A stretch of DNA of 12,559 bases from Propionibacteriaceae bacterium (GTDB lineage Bacteria; Actinomycetota; Actinomycetes; Propionibacteriales; Propionibacteriaceae), in NCBI GenBank assembly GCA_020438595.1, contig JAGQUI010000034.1, positions 1 through 12,559 on the forward strand. The letters are read 5' to 3'. Below, piece after piece: positions 7,298 to 12,559 of this stretch. Numbering within the stretch: position 1 is the stretch's first letter; every line of letters starts with the position of its first letter. The notes under the pieces are model-generated. The model saw nothing but the letters and a program-made list of their open reading frames with translations, made no database searches and had not been told where the DNA came from. A program made the position numbers and the translations under genes.

Positions 7298-7392
7298 CAG
7301 CTCGAAAAACGTTCGGGCTACGCCAATTGTGTCCGAAACTGTACGAATGTGGAGCCGCCGCCCGCGGGGGTGGCTGCAACCGGGTGACCGGC

Positions 7393-7408
7393 CGCGGAAA
7401 GGTCCGCG
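7393..7408. promoter_or_regulatory. Inverted repeat upstream of the effector -10 candidate
   Basis: CGCGGA-aagg-TCCGCG is a perfect 6-4-6 inverted repeat ending 8 nt before the TATTCT hexamer at 7417-7422, where a -35 element would lie. Possible operator; evidence is position and symmetry only. Confidence 0.3.
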
Positions 7409-7416
7409 ACGGCCGC

Positions 7417-7422
7417 TATTCT
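7417..7422 (+). promoter_or_regulatory. Candidate -10 (TATTCT) of the effector operon
   Basis: TATTCT fits the TAnnnT form of actinobacterial -10 elements and would start a transcript near 7429, giving a leader of about 100 nt before the effector start. No recognisable -35 is seen. Confidence 0.35.
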
Positions 7423-7519
7423 GGGCGGCGCACAGGGATTTTGTGGCGGCAGTGATCTCGTTCCGGGTGCATCGTCATCCCGGCAACCGTGACCGGTTCA
7501 TGGTTGTGGTGGCCCGGAC

Positions 7520-7526
7520 GGAGGGG
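7520..7526 (+). promoter_or_regulatory. RBS of the effector gene
   Basis: GGAGGGG lies before two consecutive GTG codons (7532 and 7535). GGAGG at 7520-7524 leaves 7 nt to the first, so both starts are possible; the products differ by one residue. Confidence 0.65.
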
Positions 7527-7531
7527 ATTTC

Positions 7532-8965
7532 GTGGTGAGCAGGCCTTCGGACTGGTCGGCGTTGGGGTTGGGTTCTGATCCGACCCCGGGTGACCCGGTC
7601 GTGGTGCGGCAGGGCGGCAGCGACTACTCGGGGGTGGCGGACGCGATCGCGCGGGCCGCGGCCACGCTGCGGAGCCTGGCCGCCGGATCCTCCAACGCGG
7701 ACTCGGTGGCGGCGCTGCTGGAGTCCCGGGACAAGGTCGTCGACGACGTCGGGAAGGCCGAGGGCCGCTACCGGTCCGCCGGATCCGCGCTGACCACCTA
7801 CGCAGCCACCCTGGACCGGGTCCAGACCGAAACCCTGCACGCCCTCACCCAGGCCCGCTCGGCGAAGGCGGAGGCCGAGGCCGAGGAATCCCTGCAACAC
7901 CGCTACCACACGATGGCGGCGAACCTCGACGACGACGACCCGGCCGACGCCGACCAGATCGACGACTACAACCGCAAAGAGTCCCAACACCGCAACGCCG
8001 CCTCCGCGGCCCGGTCCCGGATCGCCACCCAGATCACGATCGTCGAACAGGCCGTCACCGACCGCGACACCGCCGCCCAGACCGCGGTCGACCAGATCGA
8101 GAACACCACCGGCTCCGACGGCCTGAACGATTCGTGGTGGGACGACTGGGGCGCGAAGGTCACCGAATGGATCGCGACCATCGCCGAAGCCGTCGCCACC
8201 ATCGCCGGCATCCTCGCGTTGCTGGTGTGCTGGATCCCCGTGATCGGGCAGGCCCTGGCCGGGATCCTGCTGATCGTCGCCGCCGTCGCCGGGATCGTCG
8301 CCGCCCTGGCCAACATCGCCCTCGCCGCGACCGGGGAGAAGTCCTGGGGCGAAGCCGCCGTCTCGATCGTGTTCGCGATCCTCGGCTGCATCGGGGTCGC
8401 CGGCGCCGCCCGCGCGGGGGCGGCTGCGTTCCGGGCGATGATGACCCAGGGGGCCAAGATGGCCGGTCGGGGGGCCGGGTCCAGGCTGGGCGCTTTCGCG
8501 ATGAAGACCCTACTGAGGCGCGGCGCAACCGGTCGGATCGCCCTGGGCAACACCTTCAACAACATCAAGGGTGCCCTGGGCGAGGAGATCATCAACGTCC
8601 GGGCCTTCCAGTCCAAGGGGTCGTTCCAGGTGCCCGGCACAACGAAGTTCCGGCAGCCGGACGGGGTCCTGAAGCTCGGCCCGGTCACGATCTTCGGGGA
8701 GGCCAAGAACACGAAGAGCATCGGCGTCACCCAGCAGATCCTCGACTACGTCGACATCGCCAGGGCCAACGGCGGGTTCGACCTTCGCCTCTTCGTCAAC
8801 GAGGCCACGAAGACACCGGTCTCCAGAACGCTCGGTGTGACCGTGCGGGGGCTCGACGGCGTGACGGTCACGACGTTCGAGCATGTGCTCGGAGTCAAGA
8901 TCAACGCCATCTACCAGGCCCCGATCTCGCTCGCCGCCGGCGCCGTCAACCTGACGGGCGGCTGA
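7532..8965 (+). CDS. T7SS polymorphic-toxin effector with PD-(D/E)XK nuclease (Tox-REase-like) C-terminus, 477 aa
   Basis: A modular secreted toxin. The N-terminus, RPSDWSALGLGSDPTPGDP (residues 4-22), matches the start of the putative T7SS signal domain used by many actinobacterial effectors, and is followed by long Ala/Glu/Gln-rich helices (to about 195). Residues about 210-300 are strongly hydrophobic and Gly/Ala-rich (IATIAEAVATIAGILALL, AGILLIVAAVAGIVAAL), possibly for membrane passage into the target cell. The C-terminal domain (about 340-465) carries restriction-endonuclease-fold landmarks: E351/E352 in ALGEEI, D377 in RQPDGVL, E390 and K392 in FGEAKN, and Q401/Q402 in VTQQILDY. The EAKN...TQQILDY spacing and the following FDLRLFVNEATKTPVS resemble Tox-REase-7, so it probably cleaves DNA (or RNA) in a rival. 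The toxin domain uses less extreme codons (AGA, ACA, GGT appear) than the N-terminal part, as expected for exchangeable toxin tips. The immunity candidate starts 3 nt after the stop. Confidence 0.9.
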   Translation: MVSRPSDWSALGLGSDPTPGDPVVVRQGGSDYSGVADAIARAAATLRSLAAGSSNADSVAALLESRDKVVDDVGKAEGRYRSAGSALTTYAATLDRVQTETLHALTQARSAKAEAEAEESLQHRYHTMAANLDDDDPADADQIDDYNRKESQHRNAASAARSRIATQITIVEQAVTDRDTAAQTAVDQIENTTGSDGLNDSWWDDWGAKVTEWIATIAEAVATIAGILALLVCWIPVIGQALAGILLIVAAVAGIVAALANIALAATGEKSWGEAAVSIVFAILGCIGVAGAARAGAAAFRAMMTQGAKMAGRGAGSRLGAFAMKTLLRRGATGRIALGNTFNNIKGALGEEIINVRAFQSKGSFQVPGTTKFRQPDGVLKLGPVTIFGEAKNTKSIGVTQQILDYVDIARANGGFDLRLFVNEATKTPVSRTLGVTVRGLDGVTVTTFEHVLGVKINAIYQAPISLAAGAVNLTGG

Positions 8966-8968
8966 GGC

Positions 8969-10099
8969 GTGTCCTACGACCTCGAGATCTACGGCCGCAG
9001 GCCGGTGCCGCCCGAGCAACTGCGGAGCCTCCTCGACATCCGCGGGCTCAGGATCCAGGACGCCGACGAGTCGGGCTGGAGCGTCCTGCACGCCGACGGG
9101 GAGATCAGCGCCGCGGGACCGCTGCGTGTCGTCGCCGACGACGTCCCGGAGGACATCGAGGGCTTCGGGCGGGGTGGCATCAGGTACGAGGTCGAGGTCA
9201 AGTCGGGCATCCCGGCCGAGTTCGTCGACCGCACGCTGCAACGGTTCGCGTCCGCGCTGGACGGTGGCATCATCTACGAACCGGGCGTGGGCGTGCGCTG
9301 GCCCCCGCCCGCGGAGCCCACTGCCGAGGAGGCTCCCGATCGGCTCACCGAGGCCCTCGCGGTGCGTTGGTTCGGACGGACCCACAAGGACGCCCCACCC
9401 GTGCGTGGTTTCGCTGACGCGGCCGAACAGTTCATGCCGGCCGCAATGCCACAGAGGTTCGGCCTCAAGCGCCGCGCGGTCGCGGAGGCCGGACTCTCCG
9501 CGATGGAGCAGGAGTGGCGCGAACAGCGCGGCTGGCACATCCTCGCCTTCACCATGCGCTCCCCCTTCGACGTGGGCGGGCTCACGACCCTTCCGGCCGC
9601 CCTGCAGAACGTCCAGCACGTGTGGCAACTGGATCTCCTCCTGCCCGCGGAGCCCTATCGTGATCCGGCCCGCCGCGCCGCCCTCCGGGAGTTCTTCACC
9701 GAGGTCGCCGAGCGGACCTCGGCGGGCTACGCGTTCGCCCAGGTGCTGGGCGGCGCCGTCGCCAAGGGCCGACGAGTCGAACTGCGCGCGGACACCGAGC
9801 AGCCGTGCGAGGTGTTCGACCGGCAGCGCGGCCTGCTCGGACTGACCCCGTTCCCGGTGTGGTGGTCCTGGTTCGGCCCCGCCTACCAGCCGCTGGTCGC
9901 CGACCAACTCGCCCATCCCCCGGCGGGGTGGACGCTCGTTCCGACCGCCCACGGAACGCTGGTCAGCCTCGGGGAGAATCCCGCCGGCCCGCGCGGACTA
10001 CCTGCGACCTGGTTCCCGGGCGGCCTGCGCGCCCACCGGCCCCTGCTGGGACGCGGCCTGCGCGCCGCCCGCAGCATCCCCGACTGGAGCGCATCGTGA
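8969..10099 (+). CDS. Large immunity-protein candidate 1 (Imm52-like?), 376 aa
   Basis: It starts at a GTG three bases after the toxin stop, the position expected of the cognate immunity gene, which neutralises the nuclease in the producer's cytoplasm. It begins MSYDLEIYGRRPVPPEQL. Residues about 1-110 form one alpha/beta unit (HADGEISAAGPLRVVADDVPEDI, IRYEVEVKSG); the remainder carries a tryptophan/aromatic-rich motif PVWWSWFGPAYQPLVAD (from residue 296) that recurs in the paralogue at 10826-11971. The aromatic W..FGP.Y block recalls Imm52-type immunity proteins as I remember them, but this is not verified. It has no signal peptide or membrane segment, consistent with a cytosolic inhibitor. 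Its TGA overlaps the next gene's GTG (GTGA at 10096-10099). The alternative is an orphan immunity protein against a related toxin. Confidence 0.87.
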   Translation: MSYDLEIYGRRPVPPEQLRSLLDIRGLRIQDADESGWSVLHADGEISAAGPLRVVADDVPEDIEGFGRGGIRYEVEVKSGIPAEFVDRTLQRFASALDGGIIYEPGVGVRWPPPAEPTAEEAPDRLTEALAVRWFGRTHKDAPPVRGFADAAEQFMPAAMPQRFGLKRRAVAEAGLSAMEQEWREQRGWHILAFTMRSPFDVGGLTTLPAALQNVQHVWQLDLLLPAEPYRDPARRAALREFFTEVAERTSAGYAFAQVLGGAVAKGRRVELRADTEQPCEVFDRQRGLLGLTPFPVWWSWFGPAYQPLVADQLAHPPAGWTLVPTAHGTLVSLGENPAGPRGLPATWFPGGLRAHRPLLGRGLRAARSIPDWSAS

Positions 10100-10539
10100 C
10101 CGCGCCGAGCGCCCTGCCCGCGACTGCGGAGGCAGACGCAGACGCCCTCGTCGAGTACATCGCCGGGTTCGCCTACTCCATGCTGGGCAGCCGCCGCGCG
10201 TTCCTGCCGGCGGGCGCCGCGATCACGCACACCGGCGAGCTCGAGCCGTTCGCCGCCGAGCCCGACCCCACCGCGAGCGCCGTCGAGATGTTCGCACTCC
10301 TCCTCGATGGCGCCAGACAGAGTCGCGACGACTGGCGAGCCGTGTGCCTGGCGATCGACACCGCCCACCCCGAACTCGGCGACACCATCGAGTTCCACCT
10401 CGACTTCGCCGGGGGCAGCACCGGCCTGGTCCTGCTGCTGCCGTACCGCCCCGGCGGGTTGTGGCGCGAACCGGTCTTTGGCGATCCGGTCACCAGCCCC
10501 GGTCCGTCCTTCGTCTACGGCGACCCGTCGCCGGACTGA
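10096..10539 (+). CDS. Hypothetical immunity-array protein, 147 aa
   Basis: The start is the GTG at 10096, overlapping the preceding stop (GTGA). A longer frame reaching back to 9805 runs inside the immunity gene and is not a credible start. The protein begins (V)TAPSALPATAEADADALVEY, with a helix-rich first half (IAGFAYSMLGSRRAFL), acidic stretches, and strands in the second half (TIEFHLDFAGGSTGLVLLLP), ending FVYGDPSPD. It looks soluble, and I recognise no family. Translational coupling to the immunity candidate and position inside the array suggest another immunity or accessory protein. Confidence 0.8.
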   Translation: MTAPSALPATAEADADALVEYIAGFAYSMLGSRRAFLPAGAAITHTGELEPFAAEPDPTASAVEMFALLLDGARQSRDDWRAVCLAIDTAHPELGDTIEFHLDFAGGSTGLVLLLPYRPGGLWREPVFGDPVTSPGPSFVYGDPSPD

Positions 10540-10552
10540 CCGGCTCCCGCTC

Positions 10553-10819
10553 ATGGGGTGGTTCACGCGCAGGCAGAAACCTGCGGAGCCCGACCAGATG
10601 GAGTTCCTGAGCCGGTACACGATGGGTCAGGGCGATCTGCAGGCCCTCACCGAACCGCCGGCGGCGGACGCCCCCGTCCCGGAGGCCTGGCGTGAGCTGC
10701 CCGCACTCGTGCCGGCCGAACGAGTCGAGACCGCGGTCCGGTTGCTGCAGGCGAGCGTCGGCGCCGAACTGCGCAACACCGTCGTCGACGAATGGACCGT
10801 CGTCGGCTTCGAGAGCTGA
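10553..10819 (+). CDS. Hypothetical small protein in the immunity array, 88 aa
   Basis: The start is the ATG at 10553, 13 bp after the previous stop. There is no clear Shine-Dalgarno sequence, so coupled translation is likely. It begins MGWFTRRQKPAEPDQMEFL, has a short Pro/Ala linker, then PEAWRELPALVPAERVETAVRLLQASVGAEL, a probable helix pair, and ends WTVVGFES. I know no family. The last codons and stop (cttcgagagctgaa) are identical to the end of the downstream immunity paralogue, a hint of a duplication boundary. It could be an independent immunity protein or the tail of a degraded larger one. Confidence 0.7.
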   Translation: MGWFTRRQKPAEPDQMEFLSRYTMGQGDLQALTEPPAADAPVPEAWRELPALVPAERVETAVRLLQASVGAELRNTVVDEWTVVGFES

Positions 10820-10831
10820 ATCCGCGTGTCC
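10807..10831 (+). repeat. Gene-boundary direct repeat, copy 1
   Basis: The 14 bases cttcgagagctgaa (end of the 88-aa gene and its TGA) recur at 11959-11972. Each copy is followed, a few bases later, by CGTGTCC: the GTG start of the second immunity candidate here, a non-coding vestige there. The two copies bracket that gene exactly. Confidence 0.6.
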
Positions 10832-11971
10832 TACAGCGTCAGTGTCTACGCGAAGCGGTCGATCCCGGCCGCGAAGCTCCAGGCGACGTTCGCCGATGCC
10901 GCCGACTTCACGAAGGTGGACGACACCCGGCTGGAGCACGTCGATGCCGACGGACTACTGATCCTGGCTGGCCCGCTCCGCGTCGAGCCGGAGGACGTGC
11001 CGGCGGAGGTTCTCGCACTGGCACCGGTCACCTACCAGTACACGTTCACCTTCCGCACCGGGGTTGGCCACGACCTGGCCCGCCGGCTCGCCGAATCCCT
11101 CGATGGCGTCCTCTACGACGAGGAGGTCCTGCGCGCACCGCGCGACGTCCTGCCCAAGGCGGTCAAACCCGCCGCCCACGAGCCCCTGGACGTGATCCAG
11201 CTGTCCTGGTTCGTCCCGCCGCGGGCCGACACCACCCCGGCACGGCTCTACTGGGAGGCCGCCACCCGCTGGCTCCCCGACGCTCTGCCCGCCCGGTTCG
11301 GCGAAGACGAACCGTTTCAGGGCAAGGCCGCGGACTCCGGCGTGGCCGGGATGGAGGACGCCTGGCAGCAACACCACCTCGACGTGGGGTTCATCTGCGC
11401 CCGATACCCGTTCATCGAAGGCAGCGTGGGCACTCCGGACCGGCCCGAAGCGATCCCGGCCTGGCGGATCCTCGTCACGGTCGCCGCGAGCCCGTTCCAG
11501 GATGCCGGTTGGCGGGAACTCCTGCAGGGCTTCTTCGTCGGCCTCGCCGAGACCGCCGGGGCCCTCCACGCCATCGCCGAGGTGCAGACCGGGTACACCC
11601 TCTCGCGCGGTCGCCTCTGGCGCCAGGGCACGCCCGAGCCGTCCGCGAGCCCGTGGAGCCCGGCCGGGTTCTGCGGCCTCGCCAAGCACCCTGTGTGGTG
11701 GTCATGGTTCGGTCCTGCCTACCAGCCGCTGCTCGCCGACCGGTTCGCGCGCAAACCCGCGGCCTGGGCGCTCACCCCGACCACCACCGGAACCCTGCTC
11801 AGCCTCCACGACACCCCCGTGCCACGGCGGGCACTCCAGCCGTACCTGTTCGGAAGGCCGGTCGCCGCCGACTGGTTCAGCCCGCAGCTCCTGCCCCGTT
11901 CCGGACGGACGCACTGGAAACAGCCCGCGAGGGTTGTTCCCCAGTGGCCGACGCAGCCCTTCGAGAGCTGA
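10826..11971 (+). CDS. Large immunity-protein candidate 2, paralogue of 8969-10099, 381 aa
   Basis: The start is the GTG at 10826, 6 nt after the previous stop. It is a divergent paralogue of candidate 1: both begin MSY-(x)4-Y, share AGPLRV near residue 50, an RFG block near the middle, and the near-identical PVWWSWFGPAYQPL(L)AD motif (from residue 289 here), followed by TGTLLSLHDTP (compare HGTLVSLGENP). The opening and C-terminal blocks are the best conserved; the central region differs most, as expected when the toxin-contact surface changes. It is a soluble, cytosolic, probable extra immunity protein against a variant toxin. The gene is bracketed by a short direct repeat. Its end is followed by a 113-bp gap and then the ATPase gene. 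Confidence 0.85.
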   Translation: MSYSVSVYAKRSIPAAKLQATFADAADFTKVDDTRLEHVDADGLLILAGPLRVEPEDVPAEVLALAPVTYQYTFTFRTGVGHDLARRLAESLDGVLYDEEVLRAPRDVLPKAVKPAAHEPLDVIQLSWFVPPRADTTPARLYWEAATRWLPDALPARFGEDEPFQGKAADSGVAGMEDAWQQHHLDVGFICARYPFIEGSVGTPDRPEAIPAWRILVTVAASPFQDAGWRELLQGFFVGLAETAGALHAIAEVQTGYTLSRGRLWRQGTPEPSASPWSPAGFCGLAKHPVWWSWFGPAYQPLLADRFARKPAAWALTPTTTGTLLSLHDTPVPRRALQPYLFGRPVAADWFSPQLLPRSGRTHWKQPARVVPQWPTQPFES

Positions 11972-11982
11972 ACCACGTGTCC
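11959..11982 (+). repeat. Gene-boundary direct repeat, copy 2, with vestigial start
   Basis: Same 14 bases as 10807-10820, then ccacGTGTCC. The GTGTCC matches the first two codons of both immunity candidates (GTG TCC TAC) but is followed by no similar reading frame, so it may be the stump of a lost or displaced array gene. Confidence 0.55.
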
Positions 11983-12004
11983 ACCCGCGGCCCCGGGGCC
12001 TCGG

Positions 12005-12020
12005 CGAACCGGTAGGTTCG
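12005..12020 (+). promoter_or_regulatory. Candidate promoter/operator for the ATPase gene
   Basis: In the 113-bp gap before the ATPase, TAGGTT (12013-12018) has the TAnnnT form of a -10 element. It sits inside a perfect inverted repeat CGAACC-ggta-GGTTCG, which a repressor could cover. No clear -35 is visible. If used, the ATPase has its own promoter in addition to any read-through from the effector operon. Confidence 0.35.
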
Positions 12021-12025
12021 GGGAC

Positions 12026-12044
12026 GGACGCGTCCCGCGCGTCC
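12026..12044 (+). promoter_or_regulatory. Leader hairpin upstream of the ATPase gene
   Basis: GGACGCG-tcccg-CGCGTCC can form a 7-bp GC stem with a 5-nt loop, starting just after the candidate -10. GGGAC at 12021-12025 can pair instead with GTCCC at 12032-12036, an overlapping alternative. There is no U-tract, so a simple terminator is unlikely. Confidence 0.3.
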
Positions 12045-12084
12045 CGAGCGGGCCTGGCGGAGCCCGAACGGATGGAGGGCACGG

Positions 12085-12559
12085 GTGCGACTCAAGCTGG
12101 AACTGGTGCAGCCGGACGGCGACGTCCGCGCGATCGCCGTGACCGCGGAGGCCACCGCGACGATCGGTGACGTCGCCGCGGCGATTCGCGCCGGCGAGAC
12201 CCAGTTGCCGTGCGCCCCGGATTCCGGCGTCACCCTGCAGGTGCTCCGCGACGAGGACCCCGGCAACACCCTGCTCCCGCCCCGCTTCCTGCTGCCCGAG
12301 TCGGGCCTGCACTCCGGGCAGCGGGTGCGCGTCATGCAGTGGGCCACCGCCGCCGGCGCGGCCGACCTCGCCGCGCCCGCCGAGCTGCGGGTGATCTCCG
12401 GTCCCGCCAAGGGGTCGGTCCACCCGCTCTACCGCGGCCCGAATGTGGTCGGGCGCCAGGCCGGCTGCGACGTGGTGCTCGCCGATCCGATGGCGTCGCG
12501 CAGGCACGCCCGGATCAACATCGGCGAACAGGTCGAGGTCATCGACACGAACTCCGCGA
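12085..12559 (+). CDS. FHA-FtsK/SpoIIIE T7SS ATPase (EssC/EccC-like), 5' part
   Basis: N-terminal 158 codons of the motor gene, which continues in frame at position 1 once the 77-bp terminal repeat is collapsed. The start is the GTG at 12085, with GGAGG at 12074-12078 and a 6-nt spacer; the ATG at 12072 is out of frame. Residues about 1-85 (VRLKLELVQPDGDVRAIAV ... ESGLHSGQRVRVMQW) resemble the ubiquitin- or FHA-like N-terminal module of actinobacterial FHA-FtsK proteins. Residues about 100-190 of the joined protein form the FHA domain: GPNVVGRQAGCDVVL, DPMASRRHARI, then S/NG motifs. FHA domains bind phosphothreonine peptides, so assembly may be controlled by a Ser/Thr kinase, though none is encoded here. 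This arrangement is closer to Firmicutes EssC than to mycobacterial EccC, which lacks FHA. Confidence 0.9.
   Translation, partial: MRLKLELVQPDGDVRAIAVTAEATATIGDVAAAIRAGETQLPCAPDSGVTLQVLRDEDPGNTLLPPRFLLPESGLHSGQRVRVMQWATAAGAADLAAPAELRVISGPAKGSVHPLYRGPNVVGRQAGCDVVLADPMASRRHARINIGEQVEVIDTNSA
12483..12559. repeat. Terminal direct repeat, copy 2
   Basis: Exact copy of bases 1-77. See copy 1: it indicates a contig that closes on itself inside the ATPase gene. Confidence 0.95.

Larger units (their letters stand above)
7240..7531. promoter_or_regulatory. Divergent promoter region between the two operons
   Basis: This is the largest non-coding stretch (292 bp) and the only place from which both operons could be divergently transcribed. 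It holds the RBS of the WXG100 gene, an extended -10 candidate for the minus operon, a -10 candidate for the effector operon, several short inverted repeats and the effector RBS. Two related motifs, AACCGGGTGACCGG (7378-7391) and AACCGTGACCGG (7485-7496), bracket the plus-strand -10 candidate. A frame at 7329-7538 runs through part of it but has the arginine-rich look of a non-coding frame. Confidence 0.75.

Noticed and set aside
7329..7538. 69-codon plus-strand frame in the divergent region
   Set aside because: It is Arg/Pro-rich, lacks an RBS and runs through candidate promoter elements. Only its last 12 codons were kept, as a possible leader frame.
8510..9952. 480-codon minus-strand frame opposite the toxin tip and immunity candidate 1
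   Set aside because: The opposing genes have nuclease motifs and a paralogue; this frame has neither and is an antisense shadow.
1..12559. Plasmid replication origin, Rep, Par, integrase, transposase, tRNA or CRISPR
   Set aside because: I looked for these because the contig seems circular. No such gene, iteron series, AT-rich origin-like stretch or repeat array was found.

Overview
The window is high-GC with strongly GC-biased third codon positions, frequent GTG starts and GTGA stop/start overlaps. This points to an actinomycete, perhaps Pseudonocardiales-like, though the genus cannot be fixed from this sequence. The first 77 bases are repeated exactly as the last 77. The contig therefore closes as a 12,482-bp circle, or the locus is tandemly repeated, or the closure is an assembly artefact. 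Across the junction one reading frame continues, so the two end fragments make one 1,462-residue FHA-FtsK/SpoIIIE ATPase (EssC/EccC-like).

Layout on the circle. From a divergent intergenic region (7240-7531), a minus-strand operon runs leftward: a WXG100-like protein, a two-TM protein with a possible PH/GRAM-like cytosolic domain, a second WXG100/EspC-like protein, a 431-aa protein with an SseB-like domain, a 164-aa unknown and a 43-aa microprotein. The plus-strand series runs rightward: a polymorphic-toxin effector (T7SS signal-like N-terminus, hydrophobic middle, PD-(D/E)XK nuclease C-terminus), a large immunity candidate, two small unknown proteins, a paralogous large immunity candidate, and, after a 113-bp gap, the ATPase. 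The two transcription units converge 27 bp apart at 3992-4018.

Reading: this is a compact type VII secretion module (motor, two small helical partners, one nuclease effector, an immunity array) with none of EccB, EccD, EccE, mycosin, EsaA, EssA or EssB. It either borrows a channel encoded elsewhere or uses an undescribed minimal machine, for which the two-TM protein and the SseB-like protein are the accessory candidates. No replication, partition, integrase or transposase gene, RNA gene or CRISPR array was seen. Family assignments come from motifs read by eye; no database search was run.
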